From positions 1-12,028 of the forward strand of contig JAJYGO010000318.1 of assembly GCA_021785115.1 (NCBI GenBank): a stretch of 12,028 bases of DNA, read 5' to 3'. The position numbers and the translations under genes were made by a program. The stretch's first letter is position 1; the number at the start of each line of letters is the position of its first letter. This document shows positions 1-6,512 of this stretch, one piece after another. The stretch is from Chloroflexota bacterium. GTDB taxonomy: Bacteria; Chloroflexota; Limnocylindria; Limnocylindrales; CSP1-4. The notes beneath the pieces were generated by a model. The model did not search any database. It was not told the origin of the DNA and worked only from the letters and a program-made list of their open reading frames with translations.

Positions 1-361
1 ACCAGAGCCAGACCGCGATCTGGAACTCGAACCCCGGCGACCGGCCGACCTCGCCCGGTGTGCCGTGGGTGAGGCCCGCCACGTCGCCGAGCCAGACCAG
101 GGTCACCAGCGCCGCCGTCACCTCCACCACGAACATGACGGGGTTGCGGATCATCTCGCGGGGATCGAACTTGCGCAGCGCGGGCACCAGCGAGGCACGC
201 AGCAGGACCGGGTCGAAGACCCCCCGCGGCGTGCGCGGAGCGCCCGGCTTCCCGGCCTGCGATTCGCGCCGGGCCCGCTGGAAGCGTCGGCTGCCGGCCC
301 GCGTGTCGACGACGGAGTGCGCGACGGGTCCGCGCCGGTCGGCCAGTGTCTGCGAGGTCAT
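1..361 (-). CDS. kdpB: Potassium-transporting P-type ATPase subunit B, KdpB (N-terminal part, cut by window edge)
   Basis: KdpB is the ATP-hydrolysing P-type subunit of the KdpFABC high-affinity K+ pump in the inner membrane. Only about 120 residues are visible; the phosphorylation and nucleotide domains lie outside the window. The diagnostic stretch is near residues 60-78: PALRKFDPREMIRNPVMFVV, the conserved cytosolic lead-in to the first membrane segment of KdpB, followed by a hydrophobic span (VTAALVTLVWLG). The ATG lies three bases after the kdpA stop (TGA GCC ATG on the minus strand), with GGAAAGG upstream, so it is co-translated with kdpA. The start codon is clear, but roughly the first 48 residues are an Arg-rich polar extension longer than the N-terminus of E. 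coli KdpB. Identity is firm from the motif and from its position after kdpA. Confidence 0.95.
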   Translation of the reverse strand, partial: MTSQTLADRRGPVAHSVVDTRAGSRRFQRARRESQAGKPGAPRTPRGVFDPVLLRASLVPALRKFDPREMIRNPVMFVVEVTAALVTLVWLGDVAGLTHGTPGEVGRSPGFEFQIAVWLW

Positions 362-364
362 GGC

Positions 365-2077
365 TCAGAAGACCTTTCCGGCGTGCATCAGGAACTCCTC
401 GACGATCGGCCCGAGCGAGAGCGCCGGGAAGAAGGTGAGCGCGCCGACGATCACGAGGACGCCGATCAGGAGACCCACCCACAGCGCCCCCGTGGTGGGG
501 AACGTGCCCAGCGACGGTGCCACGGCCCGCTTGCCGGCCATGGAGCCGGCGATGGCGAGTGCCGGGACGATCTCCGCGAAGCGCCCGATCAGCATCGCGA
601 ACGCCCCCGCGATGTTGTAGAAGGGCGTGTTCCCGTTCAGGCCGGCGAACGCCGATCCGTTGTTGCCGGTCATGCTGGAGAACGCGTACAGGATCTCGGT
701 GAAGCCGTGCGGCCCGGCGTTGGCGACGCTGGAGGTCCCGGCCGGCGTGGCGGCCGCGATCGCGGTGAGGACCAGGATGCTGGCGGCCATGGCCAGCACG
801 GCCAGCATCGCCATCTTCACCTCGAACGACTCGATCTTCTTGCCGAGGTACTCGGGGGTCCGGCCCACCATGAGCCCGGCGATGAAGACGGCCAGGATCG
901 CGCCGAAGACCAGGTGGCCATAGAGGCCGGCCCCGATCCCGCCGGGCGCGACCTCCCCCAGCTCGATGAGGAAGAGCGACACGAGCCCGCCGAGCGGCAG
1001 GAAGCTGTCCTGCATGGCGTTGACCGCGCCCGTGCTGGTGCCCGTGGTGACGACCGAGAAGAGCGCGCTCGTCTGGGCCCCGAACCGGACCTCCTTGCCC
1101 TCCATGTTGCCGAGGGCCGTGCTGACCTGGCTCGGGAAGAGCGGGTTGGCCCGGATCTCGCTCGCCGTCGACACCGCCACGGCGACCACGAGGATGACCA
1201 TCATCGCGGCGAAGAGCGCCCAGCCCTGCCGCTCGTCCCGCGCCATCCGCCCGAAGGTGTTGGTGAGGGCGAAGGGGATCAGCAGGATCAGGAACATCTC
1301 GATCCAGTTCGTCAGGCCGTTGGGGTTCTCGAACGGGTGGGCCGAGTTCGCGTTGAAGAAGCCGCCCCCGTTGTTGCCGAGCTCCTTGATCGCCTCCTGC
1401 GAGGCCACCGGCCCGACCGGGATCGTCTGGGTGCCACCCTGGAGGGTGTGCACCAGGGCCGCCGGGTTGAACGACTGGACGACGCCCTGCGAGACCAGCA
1501 CGATCGCGGCCACGAACGCGATGGGGACCAGGATGTAGAGCGTGGTCCGCGTGACGTCCACCCAGAAGTTGCCGATGGTGCGGATGCCACGCCGGGTCAG
1601 GCCCCGCACCAGGGCGATGGCCACCGCGAGGCCCATCGCCGCGGAGGTGAAATTGCGCACGGCGAGCCCCGCCATCTGGGTCAGGTCGCTCATGGCGGTC
1701 TCGCCGGCGTAGTTCTGCCAGTTGGTGTTCGTCTCGAAGCTGACCGCGGTGTTGAACGCCAGGTTGGGGGCCACGGGGCCCGCCCCGCCCGGGTTCAGGG
1801 GCAACAGGCCCTGGATGCGCTGCTGGAGGTACAGCACGAGGATCCCGACGAACGCGAAGACGAGCACGGAGATCGCGTACGAGGTCCACGGCTGCTCCCT
1901 GCTCTCGTCCACGCCGAGCACCCGGTAGATGCCGCGTTCCACGGGGCGGACGACGGGCGTCAGGAAGGTCCGCTCGCCCGCCATCACGCGCTGGATGTAC
2001 CCGCCGAACGGGCGCGTCGCCAGGACGATCGCAGCGAGCAGCGCCAGGCCCTGGACGAGGGCCTCCAGGTTGGTCAC
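365..2077 (-). CDS. kdpA: Potassium-transporting ATPase potassium-binding subunit KdpA
   Basis: KdpA is the K+-selective membrane subunit of KdpFABC, related to the Trk/Ktr channel superfamily. The 570-aa product is close to the usual length (about 557 in E. coli). All four selectivity-filter regions are visible: TNTNWQNYAG (116-125), NNGGGFFNAN (235-244), TTGTSTGAVNA (344-354) and TGNNGSAFAG (470-479). Many hydrophobic segments fill the rest. I chose the GTG at 2077, which gives VTNLEALVQG, because it is preceded by GAGG at five-base spacing and follows the kdpF stop by 11 bases. The open frame runs on to 2287, but that stretch is the antisense of the regulator and kdpF region. Downstream, kdpB begins after three bases. 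The family assignment is certain. Confidence 0.98.
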   Translation of the reverse strand: MTNLEALVQGLALLAAIVLATRPFGGYIQRVMAGERTFLTPVVRPVERGIYRVLGVDESREQPWTSYAISVLVFAFVGILVLYLQQRIQGLLPLNPGGAGPVAPNLAFNTAVSFETNTNWQNYAGETAMSDLTQMAGLAVRNFTSAAMGLAVAIALVRGLTRRGIRTIGNFWVDVTRTTLYILVPIAFVAAIVLVSQGVVQSFNPAALVHTLQGGTQTIPVGPVASQEAIKELGNNGGGFFNANSAHPFENPNGLTNWIEMFLILLIPFALTNTFGRMARDERQGWALFAAMMVILVVAVAVSTASEIRANPLFPSQVSTALGNMEGKEVRFGAQTSALFSVVTTGTSTGAVNAMQDSFLPLGGLVSLFLIELGEVAPGGIGAGLYGHLVFGAILAVFIAGLMVGRTPEYLGKKIESFEVKMAMLAVLAMAASILVLTAIAAATPAGTSSVANAGPHGFTEILYAFSSMTGNNGSAFAGLNGNTPFYNIAGAFAMLIGRFAEIVPALAIAGSMAGKRAVAPSLGTFPTTGALWVGLLIGVLVIVGALTFFPALSLGPIVEEFLMHAGKVF

Positions 2078-2088
2078 GGATCCCTCTT

Positions 2089-2178
2089 CTAGAACTTCTC
2101 GGGGCGGAGCAGGGCGTAGAGCAGGTAGAGGGCGAGGGCGAGCACGATGACGCCGCCGACCAGGTCCTGAAGCGTCAT
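2089..2178 (-). CDS. kdpF: KdpF small membrane subunit of the Kdp pump (29 aa)
   Basis: KdpF is a single-span peptide that stabilises the KdpABC complex in the membrane. This reading frame encodes 29 residues, the same length as E. coli KdpF: MTLQDLVGGVIV, then a hydrophobic run, ending LLYALLRPEKF. The closing pattern YxLLYALLxPExF is the typical KdpF signature. Its ATG overlaps the stop of the upstream 30-aa frame as ATGA, and kdpA begins 11 bases after its TAG stop. It is small enough to be missed by automatic calling, but position, length and the C-terminal motif agree. Confidence 0.93.
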   Translation of the reverse strand: MTLQDLVGGVIVLALALYLLYALLRPEKF

Positions 2179-2267
2179 CCCATGAGCCTCCGGCACAGCC
2201 AGACGAATCCCGCGAACGCGAATCCCCACGCGGCCACGAGCACGAGCATCGCCAGGTCAGAGAGCAT
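2175..2267 (-). CDS. 30-aa single-span membrane peptide preceding kdpF
   Basis: The frame encodes MLSDLAMLVLVAAWGFAFAG followed by FVWLCRRLMG: a short N-terminus, one strong hydrophobic segment (about residues 5-25) and a basic CRRL end, giving an expected inside-positive topology. It has a strong ribosome binding site (GAGGAGGAG, five bases before ATG). Its stop overlaps the kdpF start as ATGA and its start overlaps the end of the response-regulator gene by 11 bp, so translation is probably coupled in both directions. I cannot give a function. By context it may be an accessory peptide of the Kdp complex, or simply a coupling frame that delivers ribosomes to kdpF. Coding status is inferred from the ribosome binding site and the overlaps. 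Confidence 0.72.
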   Translation of the reverse strand: MLSDLAMLVLVAAWGFAFAGFVWLCRRLMG

Positions 2268-2673
2268 CGGGCTCCTCCTCCACCCACGCCGCGCCGCGGC
2301 CGTGGCGGGTCGTCCGTTCGATGGTGGCGACGAGCGTCTCCAGCGCGAACGGTTTCGGCAGGTAGCCGGCGATCCGGAACTCGCGCAGCCGGGCCGCGGG
2401 CACGTGGGTGGCGGTGACCACCACCACGGGTGGGTCGCCGGCCGCCCGGAGTGCCTCCCCGCGCAGCAGCGACCAGCCGCTGTCGCCCGGCAGGTTGATG
2501 TCCAGGATCACGAGCACCGGCCGGTAGCCACCGGCCAGGGCCGCCTCGGCATCCTCGGCCGAGGGCTCGATGCGGACGTCCGCCCCCCGGGCGCGCAGGT
2601 AGCGCCGGATCGCCGCCGCGAACGGTTCGTCGTCCTCGACCAGCAGGATCCGCGTGGCATCGGGGTCAGCCAT
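2257..2673 (-). CDS. Single-domain (receiver-only) response regulator
   Basis: The 138-aa protein is one CheY-like receiver domain with no output domain. Visible phosphotransfer residues are the acidic pocket E13/D14 in LLVEDDE, phospho-acceptor D58 in VLVILDINLPG, switch T87 in VVVVTAT, and K107 in YLPKPF. A short tail (RHGRGAAWVEEEPDAL) follows. The ATG at 2673 overlaps the stop of the upstream 96-aa gene by 8 bp, and its own end overlaps the 30-aa membrane peptide, so it sits inside the kdp operon. It may receive phosphate from a sensor kinase such as KdpD and act by protein contact, since it has no DNA-binding part. It is not KdpE, which carries a C-terminal winged-helix domain. Receiver identity is firm; the partner is inferred. 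Confidence 0.93.
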   Translation of the reverse strand: MADPDATRILLVEDDEPFAAAIRRYLRARGADVRIEPSAEDAEAALAGGYRPVLVILDINLPGDSGWSLLRGEALRAAGDPPVVVVTATHVPAARLREFRIAGYLPKPFALETLVATIERTTRHGRGAAWVEEEPDAL

Positions 2674-2956
2674 CGATCCGCTGCGCGGTGATGTCGCAGC
2701 CCGCGTCGTCGGGCCACCACGAGGGCACCAGGACGACGCCGACGGCGCCCGCCTCGTCGCTCAGTCGCGCCAGCAGCTGCTCGCCGAAGGCCAGTCCCGA
2801 GACGGCCACCCTGCTCGCCGCGCCCCGCGCAACCAGCGCGATGGCCGCGCGGACGTCGTCGGTCTCGCTTCGGAGGCGCGCCTCGGTGGCGTCCGTGTCC
2901 AGAGCGGCGCCGGGTGCCCGACGCACGCCGTTGTCTGCCCCGCGGTACCGGTCCAT
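2666..2956 (-). CDS. Protein of unknown function, first gene of the kdp operon (96 aa)
   Basis: I do not recognise the family. The product starts MDRYRGADNGVRRAP, has an Arg/Glu-rich helical middle (EARLRSETDDVRAAIALVA), then a strand-like stretch VAVSGLAFGEQLL and a second AVGVVLVPSWWPDDAG, a pattern suggesting a small alpha/beta fold. The stop overlaps the response-regulator ATG by 8 bp, which supports it as a real translated gene. The start is uncertain: ATG at 2956 lacks a good ribosome binding site, and the frame stays open to a TTG at 2989. Its place next to the receiver suggests a signalling or regulatory role in K+ uptake, but that is only context. Confidence 0.68.
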   Translation of the reverse strand: MDRYRGADNGVRRAPGAALDTDATEARLRSETDDVRAAIALVARGAASRVAVSGLAFGEQLLARLSDEAGAVGVVLVPSWWPDDAGCDITAQRIDG

Positions 2957-3012
2957 GCCCCGAGCCTGCGCCGGGGCGCCAAGAGGCAACCGGGTCGCGG
3001 ACCCGCGGGATC

Positions 3013-3031
3013 GCTCAACAGGGGCTCAACA
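3013..3031. promoter_or_regulatory. Tandem direct repeat with 11-bp period upstream of the kdp operon, candidate response-regulator operator
   Basis: The 8-mer GCTCAACA occurs at 3013-3020 and again at 3024-3031, separated by GGG, so the repeat period is 11 bp (minus strand: TGTTGAGC-CCC-TGTTGAGC). OmpR-family regulators such as KdpE and PhoP bind head-to-tail half-sites about one helical turn apart, and this repeat lies 57 bp before the ATG of the first kdp-operon gene. Flanking it are palindromic CCCGCGGG octamers at 3002-3009 and 3045-3052 (a third at 3111-3118). I see no convincing -10 box nearby, so the promoter itself is not placed. Confidence 0.45.
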
Positions 3032-3118
3032 CGGTCCCGACGCTCCCGCGGGGGAACGACCCGGTCAGGCAGCCGGGGCGGATGCCGGCCGCGCCGCCGG
3101 GACGTCGTGGCCCGCGGG

Positions 3119-3742
3119 TCAGGCGCCCAGCAGCTTGAACGCCAGGCGGTGGCCCCTCGACTTGTCAAGGACCAGCGCGAACCAGAGGGCCGCCAGCGCA
3201 TCGACGAGATCGGCGCGTTCGGGTCCTCCGACCCAGACCGGCCGCAGGCCAACGTCCTCGATCAGGCCCGCGACGGTCGCGCGCCCTGCGCCGTCGGGAC
3301 CCGCGAAGAAGAGATCGACCACGGTGTCCTCGACGATCGGATCGGCGAGGATCTCCCAGCCGAAGGCATTGAAGGCGCGGTAGACAAACGCCGTCGGGCA
3401 CGTCCTCGTGATCACGTCGAAGCTGTGCGCGGGCCCGGCGTCCCCGAGCTGGTTCGTCGCGTCGATGACGATCCGGCCGCGCAGGTGGCCCTGGAGGCCG
3501 GCCATCGCGGACGGCATGGCGCTCCCCGGGATGGCGAACACCACCACCTCGCCGGCGGAGGCGGCCTCGCGGACGGGGGCCGCGGTGCAGCGCCGCCCGA
3601 GTTCCGACACGAGCGCGCTCGCGCGCGGCCCCGCCGGATCCCGCACGCCGAGGATGACCCGGTGCCCCGCCGCGACCCACTTGCGGGCCAGAGTCCCCCC
3701 GATGTTTCCGGCACCGATGACGGCGATCGTGGACGACGGCAC
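3119..3742 (-). CDS. COG2085-type NADP/F420-dependent oxidoreductase
   Basis: This is a 207-aa Rossmann protein of the F420H2:NADP+ oxidoreductase-like family (COG2085), which moves hydride between NADP(H) and a second cofactor, often F420. The N-terminal dinucleotide motif is VIGAGNIGGTLARKW (G10-x-G12-x-x-G15), with R34 after the second strand (GVRDP), as expected for binding the NADP 2'-phosphate. FAIPGSAM, IVIDATNQL and the mid-protein YRAFNAFGWEILADP are typical of this family. The start is GTG at 3742, with an excellent AAAGGAGGGG site at about five bases. It is a separate cistron, 108 bp after the DUF4129 gene and 162 bp before the next. Some family members do not use F420, so the electron partner is not settled by sequence. 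Confidence 0.85.
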   Translation of the reverse strand: MPSSTIAVIGAGNIGGTLARKWVAAGHRVILGVRDPAGPRASALVSELGRRCTAAPVREAASAGEVVVFAIPGSAMPSAMAGLQGHLRGRIVIDATNQLGDAGPAHSFDVITRTCPTAFVYRAFNAFGWEILADPIVEDTVVDLFFAGPDGAGRATVAGLIEDVGLRPVWVGGPERADLVDALAALWFALVLDKSRGHRLAFKLLGA

Positions 3743-3850
3743 GGACCCCTCCTTTGTCCCGGCTCCGAAGGATGTCCGGCAACTATGCCACGGCCCGCCC
3801 GCGGTGCGATTCCAGACTCCTGCCCGCGCGGTGCAGCACGTCCGTGACCG

Positions 3851-5299
3851 TCACGCGGTCATGGGCGGATGTCCTCGGATCCGCCCGACCAGCCGCCGCG
3901 CACGGCTGAGGGCGCGGCGGTGTTCCCGCCCACTGAGCGCACGGTCGCCGTACCGGGCGAGCTCGAAGTCGGCGGCCAGGAGCCCGAGCGTCGCGCCGGG
4001 GAACCCGAGCCCCCGAAGGCGTCCGGCGTGGCCGGCCGGCGATTCGGACGGTCGGCGCCGCAGCTCGGGGTGGCGCTCCAGCGCGCGGAGCACGGCGAGA
4101 TAGGCCGACGGAGCGTCCGCAGGCGCCCGGCCGCCGGGCCGACCCAGGCGCGGGCGCAGGCCGGGCAGCCGGAGCCCCAGAGAAACGTGGGGAACCACGA
4201 AGTGGCGGTCCTCGGGCGTGCGCTCCGGCTTCCACGGGCGCGGCGACGCGAAGACGTGCCGGTACCGGACCAGCGCCACGAGCACGACCAGCGCACCGAG
4301 CACCACCGCGGCGATCACGACCGGCGACGGGCCCCCGGGTGCCGCCGACCCTGCGGCCAGTTCCGGCCGAGTCGCCGCCGGAACGGGTGCCGCGCCGCCG
4401 GGGTGCGGCAGCGCCGGCAGTGAGCCGACCAGCCCCGCCGCCGCCGACCAGACCGGCGCGACGAGCGGGGCGAGCAGTGCGGCCCCGGCGGCCAGGGCTC
4501 CGGCGAGCGGCCCCAGCACGGCGGAGAGGAGCGCCTCCAGCGGCGCGCCGAGCATCAGCGCCGCGACCACCGCGAGCCCGCCCGTGAGCGCGGTCACGCC
4601 GAGCACGAGCCACGTCCACGCGCGTCCGCCACTCGACTCGTGCGGCGCGATGCCCAGCGCACGGAGCCGGCCGAACCCGATCGCGAGGAGACTGCTCGCC
4701 ACGAACAGCAGCGAGCCGAGGAGGGCGGGAACGGCGAACCGGAGGTCGGCGGAGCCGACGTGGAGGAGCCACGGAACCGCCAGCGCCGGCGACCCGGCCG
4801 CCAGCAGGGCACCGACCACCCGGTCGTCGTCCGCGGCCTCGCGGTGTGCGGCCCCCCGCAGCACGGCGACGCCCAGCAGCCACCCCGGGACGTGCCGGGC
4901 GACCGCGGCCACCTGGCCGGCCGCACCACCCGCGAAGGTCGCCGCGGCGCCGGGCCCGGCGGTCCCGCCGGCACCGATGGTCCCGCCGACGGAACCGCCG
5001 CTCGCCGCCAGCGGTCCACCCGCGGCGATCGCCGCCCGCACCGACGGGTCCGCGAGCCATCCGGCGAAGCCAGCGAGCAGGGCGACGGCAAGGATCCCGG
5101 CGCGCGAGCGGCGCCCCGGAGAGGAGCGCCGGACCAGCGCGAGCCCGAGCCCCGCGGCCAGGGCGAACTCCGCCAGGCCGAGGCGGGAGCCGGCGGAGCC
5201 GCTCACCGCGAACGTGACGTACACCACCCAGAGGAGCGACCCCTCGGCGAGCGCGTCCAGGGCGGCCGGGAGCAGGTCAGCCCGCGAGAACCAGCGCAT
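3851..5299 (-). CDS. Multi-span membrane protein with C-terminal DUF4129 domain
   Basis: The 482-aa protein has several hydrophobic segments (around residues 18-34, 41-57, 67-83, 188-210, 229-250, 257-292 and 325-346) and then a soluble tail. The tail at about 397-475 matches DUF4129: AYLAVLRALERHPELRRRPSE, a GLGF loop, FELARYGDRALS and ALSRARRLVGRI. In related clusters this domain ends a TgpA-like membrane protein with a periplasmic transglutaminase domain; here I see no transglutaminase Cys-His-Asp core, only Gly/Ala-rich linkers. The ATG at 5299 follows GGAAGA and overlaps the end of the DUF58 gene by 23 bp. It is the last gene of the five-gene overlapping set and probably works with MoxR and DUF58 at the membrane; the precise role is unknown. 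Confidence 0.8.
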   Translation of the reverse strand: MRWFSRADLLPAALDALAEGSLLWVVYVTFAVSGSAGSRLGLAEFALAAGLGLALVRRSSPGRRSRAGILAVALLAGFAGWLADPSVRAAIAAGGPLAASGGSVGGTIGAGGTAGPGAAATFAGGAAGQVAAVARHVPGWLLGVAVLRGAAHREAADDDRVVGALLAAGSPALAVPWLLHVGSADLRFAVPALLGSLLFVASSLLAIGFGRLRALGIAPHESSGGRAWTWLVLGVTALTGGLAVVAALMLGAPLEALLSAVLGPLAGALAAGAALLAPLVAPVWSAAAGLVGSLPALPHPGGAAPVPAATRPELAAGSAAPGGPSPVVIAAVVLGALVVLVALVRYRHVFASPRPWKPERTPEDRHFVVPHVSLGLRLPGLRPRLGRPGGRAPADAPSAYLAVLRALERHPELRRRPSESPAGHAGRLRGLGFPGATLGLLAADFELARYGDRALSGREHRRALSRARRLVGRIRGHPPMTA

Positions 5300-6512
5300 C
5301 GCTCGTCTTCCAGTCAGGGGAGAGCGTCGCCACCCGCCCGGCCAGCCCGGCAGCCCGGACGCGAGCGGCGGCCATCCCCGCGTGCGGCCCGAGCGCCAGG
5401 AAATCGACCGGATAGCCGGAGGCCTCCATGCGTCGCAGGACCGGCACCAGCGGCCCCGGGTCGCGGCTGCTCACGACCAGCACGGTGGTGCCCTGGACGA
5501 GCCGCTGGGGCAGCGCCGAGAGCACCAGCTCGAAGGGCGCGGACGGTGTCTGGCTGAGGCGACCCAGCACGTCGGCGATGCGGGCCAGCTGGTCCTGCCC
5601 TCCCGCCGCGGGCAGGTAGACCGTCCGTTCGGTGGTGCGCGTGTACGCCGCCGCGGTGAAGCCCACGGCGGCGCCCTCCTCGATCGCCTGGCGCGCCAGC
5701 GACGCGGCCGCCACGATCAGGCCTTCCAGGAGCGGCTCGTCGAAGTGGAGCGCCCAGTGCGGTCCGGGCACCGTCTGGACGTCCAGCGCGACCAGGACGT
5801 CCCGTGCCCGCGACGGATCGAAGCGCTTGGTCACCGGCACGCCGAGCCGCGCGGTCGCGCGCCAGTGCACGCGCCGCTGCGAGTCGCCCGGCTGGTACGG
5901 GCGGACCCCGGCGAAGAGCGACGGGTCCTCGTACAGACTCTGGCGGGCGCGGAGCGTCCCCAGCGAGATCTGCTCGGACCTCTCGTGACGGACCGGGACG
6001 CTGCGCGGCCGCACGATGTACGTCGCGCGGTCGGCATGCTCCTCACTCGCCGCGCCTCGCCCGAAGAGATCGGCCACCGTCATCCGCACCGGCCCGAGCT
6101 CGTAGGTGCCGCGGTGGTCGGCCGCGATCGAGAGGTGCCGGACCACTCGCTCGAACCACCCCACCGTCCAGACGTGGTGGAGCACCGCGAGGCCGGGGCG
6201 CTCGCTCAGCTCGAGAGCGCCCCCGCGGAGGGCCGCCCCCTCGGTGACGTAGTCGTCGACCGCCAGCCACGCGAGGGGCAGGGGCTTGTCGTTCCAGACG
6301 GCCACGTCCAGCGGGATCTCGTCTCCCCACACGGCCCGGTCGCGCGCGAGTGTCCGCTCGTAGCGCAGGCGCCGCAGGCCGTGACGGCTCCACAGCTCGG
6401 TCAGCAGCGACGCCAGGCCGAGCAGGACGCCGGCGATCGCCAGACCGGGGATCCCGGCGAGCGCTCCGCCGACGACGAGCGCGAGCGCGAGGAGCCCGCG
6501 TGCCCGGCTCAC
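5277..6512 (-). CDS. DUF58 (vWA-like) membrane-anchored protein
   Basis: The 411-aa protein starts with two hydrophobic segments (about residues 7-40), then a beta-rich region, then the DUF58 core. The DUF58 signature is clear at about 202-231: GVRPYQPGDSQRRVHWRATA followed by RLGVPVTKRF. DUF58 proteins are partners of MoxR ATPases and contain a von Willebrand A-like fold. At the expected metal site the sequence reads VALDVQTVPG (D244), not the full DxSxS, so metal binding may be weak or lost. The start GTG at 6512 overlaps the MoxR stop as GTGA, which fixes the start. The end runs 23 bp into the DUF4129 gene. Function is inferred from the family: MoxR-dependent assembly or stress protection at the membrane. 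Confidence 0.9.
   Translation of the reverse strand: MSRARGLLALALVVGGALAGIPGLAIAGVLLGLASLLTELWSRHGLRRLRYERTLARDRAVWGDEIPLDVAVWNDKPLPLAWLAVDDYVTEGAALRGGALELSERPGLAVLHHVWTVGWFERVVRHLSIAADHRGTYELGPVRMTVADLFGRGAASEEHADRATYIVRPRSVPVRHERSEQISLGTLRARQSLYEDPSLFAGVRPYQPGDSQRRVHWRATARLGVPVTKRFDPSRARDVLVALDVQTVPGPHWALHFDEPLLEGLIVAAASLARQAIEEGAAVGFTAAAYTRTTERTVYLPAAGGQDQLARIADVLGRLSQTPSAPFELVLSALPQRLVQGTTVLVVSSRDPGPLVPVLRRMEASGYPVDFLALGPHAGMAAARVRAAGLAGRVATLSPDWKTSDALVLAG

Noticed and set aside
65..2092. Very long open frames on the plus strand opposite kdpA/kdpB
   Set aside because: They are antisense to a clearly identified kdpA with all four filter motifs; the translation is low-complexity Arg/His/Asp/Gly typical of GC-rich shadow frames.
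2078..2287. Upstream extension of kdpA to 2287
   Set aside because: It would run through kdpF, the 30-aa peptide and the regulator end; GTG 2077 has a good ribosome binding site and gives the normal KdpA start.
3843..3855. Perfect 13-bp palindrome CGTGACCGTCACG
   Set aside because: It lies across the DUF4129 stop codon; a palindrome of this size is expected a few times by chance in a window this long, and there is no T-run to make it a terminator.
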